From: Ruania alba
Lineage (GTDB): Bacteria; Actinomycetota; Actinomycetes; Actinomycetales; Beutenbergiaceae
Assembly (NCBI RefSeq): GCF_900105765.1
Contig: NZ_FNTX01000001.1
Coordinates: forward strand, 1,274,387-1,338,386
Length of the DNA: 64,000 nt
Direction of reading: 5' to 3'
Below the pieces are notes generated by a model. That model was not told the DNA's origin. It saw nothing but the letters and a program-made list of their open reading frames with translations, and ran no database searches. The number at the start of each line of letters is the position of its first letter. Position 1 is the stretch's first letter. The position numbers and the translations under genes are program-made. Positions 50,201 through 61,662 of the stretch are shown in pieces.

Positions 50201-50366
50201 TGGCTTCTCCCGGAGCGGGTACACCGAGAACGTCAACTCCGCGAACGGCAACACCGAGATCGGCCACGCGGGCTACACGCCACCGCACTTCGGGGCGAAC
50301 TGTGGGGGCACCGTCAACCTCACGATCAGCCCGAACGGCCACTACGCACAGAACTCGTCGTGGTGA
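44256..50366 (+). CDS. Giant membrane-anchored Ig-like/FN3 protein
   Basis: A 2036-residue extracytoplasmic protein. A basic start and one hydrophobic segment (about residues 14-34) act as signal anchor. Residues 40-380 are beta-rich and propeller-like; an acidic Glu/Gln linker follows. Residues about 405-1455 hold roughly ten Ig/cadherin-like repeats with NDxDPDGD-type calcium-binding-like motifs. Residues about 1460-1930 hold about five FN3 domains (PxAPxxPxI, NGTTYTFTVTAAN). A Cys-containing C-terminal module ends in NSSW with no sorting signal. It is likely a long cell-surface fibre. The preceding gap is 93 bases with a -10-like TAAACT at 44212. Confidence 0.87.
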   Translation: MTWKAGLRRNRRTVASATVMSLVLGTVVALSLNYEGVATADVDLNDGGVWVSNNESILVGRLNYPVEEIDATLAALSQDVDLLQREETVLIRDRAGNTLQQVDPVSVGVRGSAVPLPTGSDVQLGDNTVGVLVEETGEWRVLALNQLNVLAEAAEEPQAVLGEGAAQAIADDGTAYGLDVADGELVTFPPGNREEPEVTEFDPGLFADTTTQLTVVGDQPVALAFDPTTEDLTVVRPGEDPVSLTGLDVDGASARLQAPSRDGDKVAVATSDALITVPLDGSTPKVHRSPAAGDPAQPVQVAGCVHSAWAGGPSGYLRQCGDAVPEVLEVPGATGGDLVFRVNRHYVVLNELASGNSWMVEDALILVDNWEDATPPTDQEEEEEEQSQDLEEREVELDRDAENRPPVAQDDQFGARAGRVVVLPVLRNDSDADGDLLTASVSEAIPESFGSVEAVHGGRAIQIRVSPDASGRTSFQYTADDGRGGTDSATVRLEVVPSGTNNPPEQQGDPITAQIAVGESVEVNVLESVIDPDGDALFLAGTTDAAGLQVRPQPDGTVSITHPGGSTGIKSVFVQVTDGRASADVQIDVEVLPDAAQPPTAVFDYATTFVDQTIEINPIANDLDPNDRPLRLANVRSAEGATVRQQDSTFTFSASSAGDYYLVYVVADDDGLSATGLVRVRVLAPENQDPIAASDTAFLPSGGTTLVDVLANDEDPAGGVLGVQQIDVPSGLGLRVAVLEHRILRISTDRTLNEPVTISYTVSNGTRSAEGEVLVQPMATESGTRAPVAVQDETRVRAGDHVTIPVLSNDTHPNGFEFTLDPELSEEPQAGLMFTAGEVIRYQAPQEAGTYTAVYSITDEYGREDSATIRVHVQARAEGANTPPEPRDVDTRAFSGERIRIPIELYGIDPDGDSVQLLGVDEPPALGRIVEVGPSYIDYQAFTDSAGPDQFTYTVRDRMGDIADAQVSVGVIPPPGENRSPVAVDDEIEVPPNRPVEVDVLANDTDPDGDLLTFDNPVVSESAVEDVGSRDGKLTFTSPGNAGEHLVTYHVTDLHGGTASGLLTVTVDPDSPRLPPVAVDDVVPPSAILEQDEVEVQVLPNDTDPDGSVEALTVDVPDDQENARSDDGETVTVTLAPTRQVVTYRVTDEDDLTSYAFIEVPGTEDTGPVLRPGTEVIEVLAGEPETIEINDYVVALSGQPVQLSDTAGVRATNSDGSSPVQDGDTLQYTSDPNYVGPATITFEVTDAEDINDDDILTSVLTLDIMVVSNENQPPRMRDGSVEAEQGGEAVTLDIARLAEDPDGRSTDLEYRIAEEADGFEASLEDYILTVTADEDTPAGSSQDLVIEVTDGESDPVRAVISLRATASNRPLISTNSDDVGEVHQGSSVSVPVLENDSNPFPGEPREILSVAISDGNGTVSVEGDQVVLTPAADFVGRLTATYTVVDVTGEPDRAVEGQITAAVLGVPEAPTIPLIEDVANREVTLSWTAPEDNGASISGYTVTYGSGSQACPTTTCTITGLANGTTYTFTVTAANEVGDSPASPASAEATPDVRPEAPGAPTVEFGDGELDVTWNTPRNEGTPITHYDVQISPADGAGQQQVNQTSMTWDGLTNGQDYTFRVRALNDAPDPGEWSEWSAPEHPSGPPARPAAPRTTRIDDSAGGRLQVEWTAPNNNGAAIQSYELRMYKDGALAQTFTPGGGQTSREVQVQNGHDYHFTLVALNRSGNSETSPASNEVRSFGAPGQTTGVSGEPTGNDNEARISYTAPNNNGQAISRYEYRLNGGSVQNLPSGNPSTISVPRDGQNYRAEVRACNTYCGQWSQPSAAFSTYGPPGEPNVTSSANGREVTFSWTPPGGNGATIERSQFRIWNDGSWSDWRNANPSDSVSRTGSWEEEYRVRVRVVNNHGQQSSVVQRTRSAEADPNPPPPPDPPRMWVTQGRQINCDSGGSGCRTLQLNWSDIPGGDRGNYDVSFSITGDSCGGFSRSGYTENVNSANGNTEIGHAGYTPPHFGANCGGTVNLTISPNGHYAQNSSW

Positions 50367-50391
50367 GCCACGACCTCAGAGGAAGGCACCG

Positions 50392-51396
50392 ATGACCGCC
50401 ACCAGCACTGCACCTGCGCAGCTCACGCCCGACCAGGCCGCCTGGTTCTCGGAGACCTTCGAGCGCATGGTCAGCAACGTCTCCGCCGCTGTGCTGGGCA
50501 AGTCGCACGTGGTGCGCCTCGCCTTCACCTGTCTGCTCTCCGGCGGTCACATGCTCCTCGAAGACTTCCCGGGCACCGGAAAGACGTCGCTGGCGCGGTC
50601 CCTGGCGGCCACGGTGCAGGCCAGCCACAGCCGGATCCAGTTCACCCCGGACCTGCTGCCCTCGGACGTCACGGGCGTGACGATCTACGACCAGGCGACG
50701 AAGGAGTTCCAGTTCCACCAGGGCCCGATCTTCGCCTCGGTCGTCCTGGCTGACGAGATCAACCGGGCCTCCCCGAAGACGCAGTCCGCCCTGCTGGAAG
50801 TGATGGAGGAGGGGCGGGTCACCGTGGACGGTGAGCCGCACAGCGTGCCGCAGCCGTTCATCGTGCTCGCCACCCAGAACCCGATCGAGCAGGCGGGTAC
50901 CTACAAGCTGCCCGAGGCCCAGTTGGACCGGTTCCTGATGCGGTCCTCGCTCGGTTACCCCGACTCGGAGGCGACGGTGCGGATCCTGGCGGGCTCCGCC
51001 GTCCGGGATCGTGCCAGCACCCTGAGCCCGGTGATTGCCGGCGCCGCCGTGACCGACATGGCGAACCTGGCCTCCGCCGCCCATGTGGACTCGGCGATCC
51101 TCGGCTACGTCACGACCATCACCGAGGCCACCCGCACCGCGCCGGAGGCCGCCCTCGGTGTCTCCGTCCGTGGCGCGCTGGCGCTGGTGCGCTGTGCGAA
51201 GACGTGGGCGGCGGCACACGGACGGCACTACGTGATTCCCGACGACATCAAGGCCCTGGCCGAGCCCGTGCTCGCGCACCGGATCGTCCTGGACGCCGAG
51301 GCCGAGTTCGAGGGTGCTGATCCTGCCGCCGTGATCTCCCGGATCGTCTCCGAGGTGGCTCCGCCCACCCAGCGAGGTGCCGCGACACCGTCATGA
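50392..51396 (+). CDS. MoxR-family AAA ATPase
   Basis: A 334-residue AAA+ ATPase: Walker A DFPGTGKTSLA (GTGKT at 61-65), Walker B ADEINRASPKTQSALLEVME, sensor region ATQNPIEQAGTYKLPEAQLD, and the MoxR C-terminal lid. MoxR proteins act as chaperones for vWA or DUF58 partners in assembling envelope or metal-cofactor complexes. The stop overlaps the DUF58 gene. AGAGGAAGG precedes the ATG, and the giant surface-protein gene ends 25 bases upstream. Confidence 0.93.
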   Translation: MTATSTAPAQLTPDQAAWFSETFERMVSNVSAAVLGKSHVVRLAFTCLLSGGHMLLEDFPGTGKTSLARSLAATVQASHSRIQFTPDLLPSDVTGVTIYDQATKEFQFHQGPIFASVVLADEINRASPKTQSALLEVMEEGRVTVDGEPHSVPQPFIVLATQNPIEQAGTYKLPEAQLDRFLMRSSLGYPDSEATVRILAGSAVRDRASTLSPVIAGAAVTDMANLASAAHVDSAILGYVTTITEATRTAPEAALGVSVRGALALVRCAKTWAAAHGRHYVIPDDIKALAEPVLAHRIVLDAEAEFEGADPAAVISRIVSEVAPPTQRGAATPS

Positions 51397-52673
51397 CCAT
51401 CCCGACAAGAGAGCGTTCCGGCGCATCGCGGGGGAACGTCGGCATCACCAGGCTCGGTCTGAGCACCAGCTCGGTCACCCGTGCCGTGGACTCCCTACGC
51501 GGATCGATGCGGCGCACCACCTCCGTGCTCAGTTGGATCACGTGGGCTGCCTGGGTCCTGCTCGCGCTCGGTGGGATCGCATGGATCGCTGGAGTGGTGC
51601 TCGGCTGGCTGGAGCTGGTGGTGCTCGGCGCTGCCCTGGTGGCCACCTTCGTGGTGTGCGGGTTCTTCGCGATCGGTCGCCATCCGTATGCCATCACGCT
51701 GCGACTCCGCGACGGACGCGTCGTCGCGGGCGAGCGTGCGATGGGCGGCATCGAGGTGCGCAACACCGGATCCGCGCCCGTGATGCCCGCCCGGATGGAG
51801 CTGCCCGTGGGGCCCAGCCTGGCCCGTTTCGCGCTCCCTGCACTCGGACCGGGGGGCGAGCACGACGAGCTGTTCGCCATCCCGACCGAACGTCGTGCGG
51901 TGCTCGTGGTGGGGCCGGTGCGTTCGGTGCGCGGCGACCCGTTCGGGCTGATCCGTCGCGCGGTGCAGTGGACCGAGCCGCAGGAGCTCTACGTCCACCC
52001 CCGCACGGTGACTCTGGGATCGGCATCGGCCGGGTCCTTGCACGACCTCGAAGGGCTCGCCTCCAAGGACGTCACCAACAGCGACCTCTCCTTCCACGCC
52101 CTGCGTGAATATGTGCCCGGCGATGACCGGCGCTACGTGCACTGGCGGTCCTCCGCCCGCGTGGGCGAACTAATGGTGCGCCAGTTCGAGGAGACCCGGC
52201 GCACGCACCTGGTCACCGCGTTGTCCGTGCACGGGCACGACTACGAGGACGAGGACGAGTTCGAACTGGCCGTGAGTGTGGTCGGATCGTTGGGGCTGCA
52301 CACCTTGCGCTCGGAGTCCGAGCTCAGTGCCATCACCCAGCTCGGCGCGATCGGCACCCGGAGCCCGCGCGACCTGCTGGATTCGCTCACCCGGATGGAC
52401 ACCGTGCGCCGGCCGGGCCGGCTGCCGGATCTCGCCCGCGTGGTGACCAGGGATGTCACCCGCGCGACCGTGGCGATCCTGGTGTGCGGCGGGGGAGTCG
52501 GGGCGGACCAGCTGCGCGCCGCAGGGGCGGTGCTCCCCGTCGGTGTGCGTGCGTTGGCTGTGCAGTGCCGGAGCGGTGTGGACTTCTCCGCCCATCGCCT
52601 GGGTGCGGTGACCGTGCTGGAGCTGGGCCGGCTGGAGGACCTGCCTCGAGGGTTCCGGAGGCTGCAACGGTGA
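51393..52673 (+). CDS. DUF58-domain membrane protein
   Basis: A 426-residue protein with two transmembrane segments near the N-terminus (about residues 48-95) and a cytoplasmic DUF58 region marked by LREYVPGDDRRYVHWRSSAR and GELMVRQFEE. DUF58 proteins are near-obligate partners of MoxR ATPases and carry a vWA-like fold. Overlapping starts and stops on both sides show strict coexpression with MoxR and the transglutaminase-fold protein. Confidence 0.9.
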   Translation: MTIPTRERSGASRGNVGITRLGLSTSSVTRAVDSLRGSMRRTTSVLSWITWAAWVLLALGGIAWIAGVVLGWLELVVLGAALVATFVVCGFFAIGRHPYAITLRLRDGRVVAGERAMGGIEVRNTGSAPVMPARMELPVGPSLARFALPALGPGGEHDELFAIPTERRAVLVVGPVRSVRGDPFGLIRRAVQWTEPQELYVHPRTVTLGSASAGSLHDLEGLASKDVTNSDLSFHALREYVPGDDRRYVHWRSSARVGELMVRQFEETRRTHLVTALSVHGHDYEDEDEFELAVSVVGSLGLHTLRSESELSAITQLGAIGTRSPRDLLDSLTRMDTVRRPGRLPDLARVVTRDVTRATVAILVCGGGVGADQLRAAGAVLPVGVRALAVQCRSGVDFSAHRLGAVTVLELGRLEDLPRGFRRLQR

Positions 52674-54982
52674 AGGAGACGCGCAGGGGACGCCGTCAGC
52701 AGGAGGCGGCCCAGAAGGCGGCACGTGTCGCAGGTGCCCGCACGGCCAACGCGGAGGGCGGTGCTGGTGCTGCGCACGTGCTGCGCCGGTTCCGTTCCTG
52801 GTGGACGATCGCCCGCGGGGTGAACACACTGGTGCCGATGGTGCTGCTGATGGTGGCGCTGCTGCCGTTGGATGCCGTCTACCTGGACCGCGGGTTGTAC
52901 GTGACGATCCTCGGAGGGCTGATCCTGGGTGCCGCGATCGCGGTCACGGGCGCCGTCTTCCGGCTCGGGATCATCACGATGACCTCGGTGGCGGTGGTGG
53001 TCTTCTTCCTGTGTGGCGCTCTTGCAGCACCGGGCAGCGCCCTGCTCGGTGTGCTCCCGACGCCGACCACCTGGCAGCTGATGGGGATCGGCGTGGTGAC
53101 CGTGTGGAAGCAGGTCCTCACCGTCACCCCGCCGTTGGGCGCGATCGGTGCCGTGCTGCTGCTGCCGTACCTCCTCTCCTTCCTCGGTTCGCTCCTGGCC
53201 GTCACGATCTCCCTGCGGGCCCGGCACTACAGCCTGATGCTGGTGATCCCGCCGTTGGTCCTGGTGGCCGCCATCCTGTTCGGTACCCACCTGTCCGTGC
53301 TCGCCGGGGTGATCGGGGTGCTCGGCGCGGTGGTCGCTCTCGTCTGGGTGGCGTGGCGCGCTGGGCGACTGGAGCTGCACCGGGTGCTCGCCATCGCGAT
53401 CGTGCTGGCTGTGGCTGCAGTCGGTGGCACCGCCGCATCGATGCTGGCGCCCCCGGAGAACACCCGGGTGGTGCTCCGTGACTATGTGGAGCCACCACCG
53501 GATCCGCGTGATCTGCCCAGTCCGCTCGCCGGTTTCCGGACCTATGCCGATCGGCTCAGTGACGAGGAGTTGTTCACCGTGACCGGCGTGCCGGGCGAGG
53601 AGACCTTACTGCGGGTCGCGGCGTTGGACTCCTACGACGGCACGGTCTGGAACGTGACCGGAGCCTCCACCCCGGGCACGGGGGTGTTCCGGCGCATCGG
53701 CGAACGGATCGAGGTGGAGGTGCCGCCGGGTGCCTACACGCTGGACGTGAGCGTGGATGCCTACTCGGATGTGTGGGTGCTCAACGGTGGCGGCAGCGCC
53801 GACGTGACGTTCACCGGCGGCGATGTGGCCGACCTGACCGAGACGTTCTACTACAACACCGTGACCGACACCGGCCTGGTCACGGCTCGGCTGGACCGCG
53901 GCGACCAGTTCCAGGTGGTGGCTGACCCGGCCGCGCAGGCCGAGCCGACGAACGTCACCGAGCTCCTCGTCAGCGAGATCGATCTGCCGGAGCCGCGCGG
54001 AGTGCCGGACACTGTGGGCAGCCTCGCGGGCCAGTGGGCGGACGGTGCCGACTCCCCGTATGCGGCGATCGAGGCGGTCGCCGCTTCCCTGCGCAACGGC
54101 GGGTTCTTCTCGCACGGATTGGAGGGGGAGACGACGTCCCGGCCCGGGCACGGCTCTGCTCGCCTCGCGCAGATGCTCGACGGCGAGGAGATGGTCGGTG
54201 ACGAGGAACAGTACGCCGCGGTCATGGCCCTGATGGTGCGTTCGCTGGGCTATCCGGCACGTGTGGTGATGGGTTTCGAGACCACCGATGCCGGCACGGT
54301 CACCCTCACCGGGGATGACATGATCGCCTGGGTGGAGGTCCCGTTCGAGGGGGTCGGGTGGGTGCCGTTCTTCCCGACCCCGCCGGAGGACCAGATCCCG
54401 CAAGAGGAGACACCCGAGAAGACCGACCAGCCGCAACCACAGGTGTTGCAGCCGCCCCCGCCGCCGCGTGAGCCGCCAGAGGTGCCGCCGCAGGATCGCG
54501 ATGACGCCGACGTGGACGCCTTCGGGCGAGAGAAGGCGGTGACGCCGAACCCGGTGATGATCGGGCTGGTCGCAGCCTCGGTCCCGCTGGTGCTGGTCGG
54601 TGTGCCGGTGCTGCTGATTGCGATGCTGAAGGCGTTCCGTCGCTCCCGCCGCCGCACCCGTGGGACCCCGCACGAACGGCTCGCCAAGGGGTGGGATGAG
54701 GTGCAGGACCAGATGCTCGACCTCGGTGTGGCGGTCCCTCGCGGGCAGACCCGCCGGGAGTCGGCCACGGGCTTGGCCGAGCAGTTCCCGAACGCGGGTG
54801 TGCTGGTGCTGGCCGAGCGTGCCGACGAGGCGGTCTTCGCACCGGTGAACCCCGGGGACGAGCACGTCGGCAGTTATTGGGACGAGGTGCGACGCAGCCT
54901 GCGGAGGGTGCGGGACGCCGTCGGGTGGAAGGCTCGGCTACGAGCCCTGGTGTCGTGGCGGTCGCTGCGGCGCCGGCACTGA
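52670..54982 (+). CDS. Polytopic transglutaminase-fold protein (TgpA-like), catalytic triad lost
   Basis: A 770-residue membrane protein: a basic start, about seven helices (residues 45-265), an external domain with the transglutaminase core, a Pro/Gln linker, one more helix (about 628-650) and a cytoplasmic tail. The core is easily aligned (EEQYAAVMALMVRSLGYPAR; AWVEVPFEGVGWVPFFPTPP). Yet the catalytic Cys position is Glu512, His is Ile552 and Asp is Phe568. Catalysis is therefore unlikely; it may bind or position a substrate. It ends the MoxR-DUF58-transglutaminase trio, a common arrangement. Confidence 0.88.
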   Translation: MKETRRGRRQQEAAQKAARVAGARTANAEGGAGAAHVLRRFRSWWTIARGVNTLVPMVLLMVALLPLDAVYLDRGLYVTILGGLILGAAIAVTGAVFRLGIITMTSVAVVVFFLCGALAAPGSALLGVLPTPTTWQLMGIGVVTVWKQVLTVTPPLGAIGAVLLLPYLLSFLGSLLAVTISLRARHYSLMLVIPPLVLVAAILFGTHLSVLAGVIGVLGAVVALVWVAWRAGRLELHRVLAIAIVLAVAAVGGTAASMLAPPENTRVVLRDYVEPPPDPRDLPSPLAGFRTYADRLSDEELFTVTGVPGEETLLRVAALDSYDGTVWNVTGASTPGTGVFRRIGERIEVEVPPGAYTLDVSVDAYSDVWVLNGGGSADVTFTGGDVADLTETFYYNTVTDTGLVTARLDRGDQFQVVADPAAQAEPTNVTELLVSEIDLPEPRGVPDTVGSLAGQWADGADSPYAAIEAVAASLRNGGFFSHGLEGETTSRPGHGSARLAQMLDGEEMVGDEEQYAAVMALMVRSLGYPARVVMGFETTDAGTVTLTGDDMIAWVEVPFEGVGWVPFFPTPPEDQIPQEETPEKTDQPQPQVLQPPPPPREPPEVPPQDRDDADVDAFGREKAVTPNPVMIGLVAASVPLVLVGVPVLLIAMLKAFRRSRRRTRGTPHERLAKGWDEVQDQMLDLGVAVPRGQTRRESATGLAEQFPNAGVLVLAERADEAVFAPVNPGDEHVGSYWDEVRRSLRRVRDAVGWKARLRALVSWRSLRRRH

Positions 54983-55019
54983 GTCGAGCCGGCAGAGCGC
55001 GGCGGATAGGGTCAGGGTC

Positions 55020-56336
55020 ATGGTCTGGTTCTCCCATGAAGACACGTCGATCGATCGGCCGACGATCGAGGCGCTCTGCGACCGCCTCGTGGACGAGGCG
55101 AAGAAACGTCTGGGCATCTCCGAGCTGCGTCGGGTGCTGCTGCTACCGCCGGACATTACCCGGGCGCATGCGGGCGTGGGCTGGATGACGGAGCATCTCT
55201 ACCATCGGCTCGACGGAGCCGGGGCCGAGGTGCACGTGATCCCCACCCTGGGCCAGCACGTCCCGCACTCGGCGCAGGAGAACACGTGGATGTTCGGGTC
55301 GATCCCGAACGAGCGGATCCACGCCCACGACTGGAAGAACGGGGTCACCCACGTGGGGACCGTGCCGGCCGAGGTCGTGGCCGAACGCACCGGGGGAGCG
55401 GTCACCTGGGAGATGCCGATCGACTTGAACACGATGACGGTCACCGAGGACTGGGACCTGATCATCAACGTCGGTCATGTGGTGCCGCACGAGGTGCTCG
55501 GATTCGCCAATCACAACAAGAACTACTTCATCGGCCTCGGTGGCAAGCGCACCCTCGGTGCTGCACATATGGCCTCGGCCGTGTACGGGATCGAGAACAA
55601 TCTCGGCAACTTGCTCACCCCGGTGCGGGCCTGCTTCAACTGGGCCGAGGAAGAGTTCCTCGCCGATCTGCCGGACGTGTACCTGCAGGTGGTGATGGCC
55701 TACGACGACGGCGGCTCGCTCGTGCACACCGGCGTGTACGTGGGTGACGGCCTGGACACCTACTACAGCGCCGCACGAGCCAGCATGGCGCAGAACATCA
55801 CGGCCTTCGACGAGCCGGTGGACAAGATCGTCGCCGTGATGCAGCCCGACGAGTTCCACGCCACGTGGGTGGCGAACAAGGCGGTCTACCGCACCCGGAT
55901 GGCGATGGCCGACGGTGGTGAGCTGGTCATCATCGCGCCCGGTGTGGAACGGTTCGGTGAGCAGCCCGAGGTGGATGCCCTGATCCGCAAGTACGGGTAC
56001 CTGAGCAAGCACGAGGTGCTCGAGAAGTACGCCACCGAAGCCGATATGCAGGACATCCCGCATGCGACCGCCCACCTGGTGCACGGCAGCGCCGAGGGCC
56101 GGTTCCGGATCACCTATGCCCCGGGCAAGCTCACCCAGGAAGAGGTGGAGTCCGTCGGCTACGGCTATCTCGATATCGAGGAGGCGTTGCGCCGGTACGA
56201 CCCGGCCGTGATGAAGGACGGGTGGAACACGATGCCCGACGGCGAACGTGTCTTCTTCATCTCCACCCCGTCCGCCGGGCTGTGGTCCACCAGCGACCGG
56301 TTGGCCTCCCGCGCCGACCACGAGATGCACGACTAG
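55020..56336 (+). CDS. LarA-like (DUF2088) racemase-family protein
   Basis: A 438-residue relative of nickel-pincer lactate racemase LarA. Visible family parts are VLLLPPDITRAHAG, IPTLGQHVPHS, NVGHVVPHEVLGFANHNKNY and GLGGKRTLGAAHM, which supply several His and Lys residues near the expected cofactor site. The real substrate is unknown: the family includes racemases and epimerases of many 2-hydroxy acids. Cofactor genes larB, larC and larE are not in this window. TAGGGT at 55007-55012 ends seven bases before ATG, so it may have its own leaderless transcript within the locus. Confidence 0.82.
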   Translation: MVWFSHEDTSIDRPTIEALCDRLVDEAKKRLGISELRRVLLLPPDITRAHAGVGWMTEHLYHRLDGAGAEVHVIPTLGQHVPHSAQENTWMFGSIPNERIHAHDWKNGVTHVGTVPAEVVAERTGGAVTWEMPIDLNTMTVTEDWDLIINVGHVVPHEVLGFANHNKNYFIGLGGKRTLGAAHMASAVYGIENNLGNLLTPVRACFNWAEEEFLADLPDVYLQVVMAYDDGGSLVHTGVYVGDGLDTYYSAARASMAQNITAFDEPVDKIVAVMQPDEFHATWVANKAVYRTRMAMADGGELVIIAPGVERFGEQPEVDALIRKYGYLSKHEVLEKYATEADMQDIPHATAHLVHGSAEGRFRITYAPGKLTQEEVESVGYGYLDIEEALRRYDPAVMKDGWNTMPDGERVFFISTPSAGLWSTSDRLASRADHEMHD

Positions 56337-56344
56337 GAGGCGTC

Positions 56345-59915
<3,571 letters not shown>

Positions 59916-60050
59916 GCCGCACCAGCTCCCGGGCGGGCCGTGCCGGCTCGTCCACGAGATCTCCCGCAGGACCCTGTGACCCGGAGGGCCAGCGGGCCGG
60001 CGCACGGCACTGACGACGGCGATCCTGTCGCAGGTGCCTGTGCTCGCCGA

Positions 60051-60091
60051 ACGAGGGCGTCACCAGTCACGGCTGGCGGTGGCGCCCTCGT
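60051..60091 (+). terminator. Hairpin in the leuA-recO gap
   Basis: Outer 9-bp stem ACGAGGGCG / CGCCCTCGT with inner complementary pieces (CCAG/CTGG) in the 23-nt loop. It lies 135 bases after the leuA stop and 57 before recO. Likely the leuA terminator; the rest of the 232-base gap shows nothing else except a possible recO -10 (GACAAT, 60136-60141). Confidence 0.5.
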
Positions 60092-60147
60092 GACGCTCGG
60101 CGGCGTGCCGGGGCGGCGATGTCACCCGGGTGGGAGACAATGGCGCG

Positions 60148-60879
60148 GTGAAGTTGTACCGGGACGAAGCCATCGTGCTGCGCACCCATAAGCTGGGTGA
60201 GGCCGATCGGATCGTCACCCTGCTCACGCGGATGCGCGGCCAGGTGCGCGCTGTGGCGAAGGGTGTGCGCCGCACGTCCTCGAAGTTCGGTGCCCGGCTC
60301 GAACCGTTCGCGGTGGTGGACGTCCAGCTCTATTCCGGGCGGACCCTGGACGTGGTCACCCAGGTGGACACGATGGCCCCGCACGGGCGCGCGCTCGGCG
60401 CCGACTATGGCCTGTACACCACGGCCACGGCGATGGTGGAGACCGCGGAGCGGCTCACTGAGGTGCCGGGAGAGCCCGCCACTCAGCAGTACCTGTTGCT
60501 CTGTGGTGCGTTGCGTGCGTTGGCGGAGCAGCGTCATCCGGCAGGTCTGGTACTTGACTCGTATCTGTTGCGCGCCCTCGCGGTGGCCGGCTGGGCGCCG
60601 TCGTTCGCCGAGTGCGCCCGGTGCACCGAGCCGGGCCCGCACCGTTCGTTCTCCGCCCCTGCCGGCGGCGCGGTGTGCGGCACCTGCCGCCCGCCGGGTG
60701 CGGCGGCTCCCGCACCGGAGACGTTCACCCTGCTCAGTGCACTGCTCACGGGCGAGTGGCCGGTCGCCGAGGCGAGCGAGGAGAAGCATCGGCGGGAGGC
60801 CTCCGGACTGGTGGCTGTGTATACGCAGTGGCACCTGGAACGTCAGCTCCGGTCGCTGCGCCTGGTCGAACGCGCATGA
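60148..60879 (+). CDS. recO: DNA repair protein RecO
   Basis: A RecF-pathway mediator that loads RecA and anneals single strands. The 243-residue product begins [20 protein letters not shown], diagnostic for RecO, and has a C-terminal zinc site CARC...CGTC. GTG 60148 matches the family N-terminus and lies ten bases after GGGAG; GTG 60130 would add six unrelated residues. It overlaps uppS by four bases, the standard actinobacterial pairing. Confidence 0.94.
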   Translation: MKLYRDEAIVLRTHKLGEADRIVTLLTRMRGQVRAVAKGVRRTSSKFGARLEPFAVVDVQLYSGRTLDVVTQVDTMAPHGRALGADYGLYTTATAMVETAERLTEVPGEPATQQYLLLCGALRALAEQRHPAGLVLDSYLLRALAVAGWAPSFAECARCTEPGPHRSFSAPAGGAVCGTCRPPGAAAPAPETFTLLSALLTGEWPVAEASEEKHRREASGLVAVYTQWHLERQLRSLRLVERA

Positions 60880-61652
60880 CGGCGCCCACGCCTCCACCAC
60901 CGCACCCTTCCGGGGACCGGCCGCCGTCGGTCCCGGCTGCCCTGGTACCCCGGCACGTGGCGATCGTGATGGACGGCAACGGGCGCTGGGCCAACGCGCG
61001 TGGACTGACCCGCAACGAAGGACACGCCGCGGGAGAGGCGGTCCTGCTGGACGTGGTGGCCGGAGCGATCGAGCTGGGCATCTCCCACATCAGCGCCTAT
61101 GCCTTCTCCACCGAGAACTGGAAGCGCTCGCGCAGCGAGGTGCGGTTCCTGATGGGATTCAACCGGGACGTGCTGCGCCGCCGCAGGGACGAGATGAACG
61201 CCTGGGGGGTGCGGGTGCGCTGGGCCGGGCGTCGCCCACGGCTGTGGCGGTCGGTGATCAACGAGCTCACGGAGGCTGAACGCCTCACCGAGGGCAACTC
61301 CACCTGCACCTTGACCATGTGCGTGAACTACGGCGGCCGGGCGGAGATCGTCGATGCCGTGCGCTCGATCGGTCGTGAGGTGGCGGCGGGCCAGCTCGAC
61401 CCGGACCGGATCAGCGAACGCACCGTGGCACGGCACCTGGACGAGCCGGACATGCCGGACGTGGACCTGTTCCTGCGTACCTCCGGGGAGCAGCGGATCT
61501 CGAACTTCCTGCTCTGGCAGTCCGCCTACGCCGAGCTGGCTTTCGTGGACAAGCCGTGGCCCGACTGCGACCGGCGCGACCTGTGGCGCGCCGTCGAGGA
61601 GTACGCCCGCCGCGACCGCCGCTACGGTGGTGCGGTGGATGCGCCACGCTAG
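60876..61652 (+). CDS. uppS: Isoprenyl transferase (undecaprenyl/decaprenyl diphosphate synthase)
   Basis: A cis-prenyltransferase making the polyprenyl diphosphate carrier for peptidoglycan and wall polymers. The 258-residue product has a Pro-rich N-terminal extension, [12 protein letters not shown] with catalytic Asp33, [10 protein letters not shown], and C-terminal [20 protein letters not shown] with the Arg residues binding diphosphate. Chain length cannot be read from sequence. It is translationally coupled to recO and convergent with the metalloprotease gene, ten bases apart. Confidence 0.95.
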   Translation: MTAPTPPPPHPSGDRPPSVPAALVPRHVAIVMDGNGRWANARGLTRNEGHAAGEAVLLDVVAGAIELGISHISAYAFSTENWKRSRSEVRFLMGFNRDVLRRRRDEMNAWGVRVRWAGRRPRLWRSVINELTEAERLTEGNSTCTLTMCVNYGGRAEIVDAVRSIGREVAAGQLDPDRISERTVARHLDEPDMPDVDLFLRTSGEQRISNFLLWQSAYAELAFVDKPWPDCDRRDLWRAVEEYARRDRRYGGAVDAPR

Positions 61653-61662
61653 ACGTGCTCGG

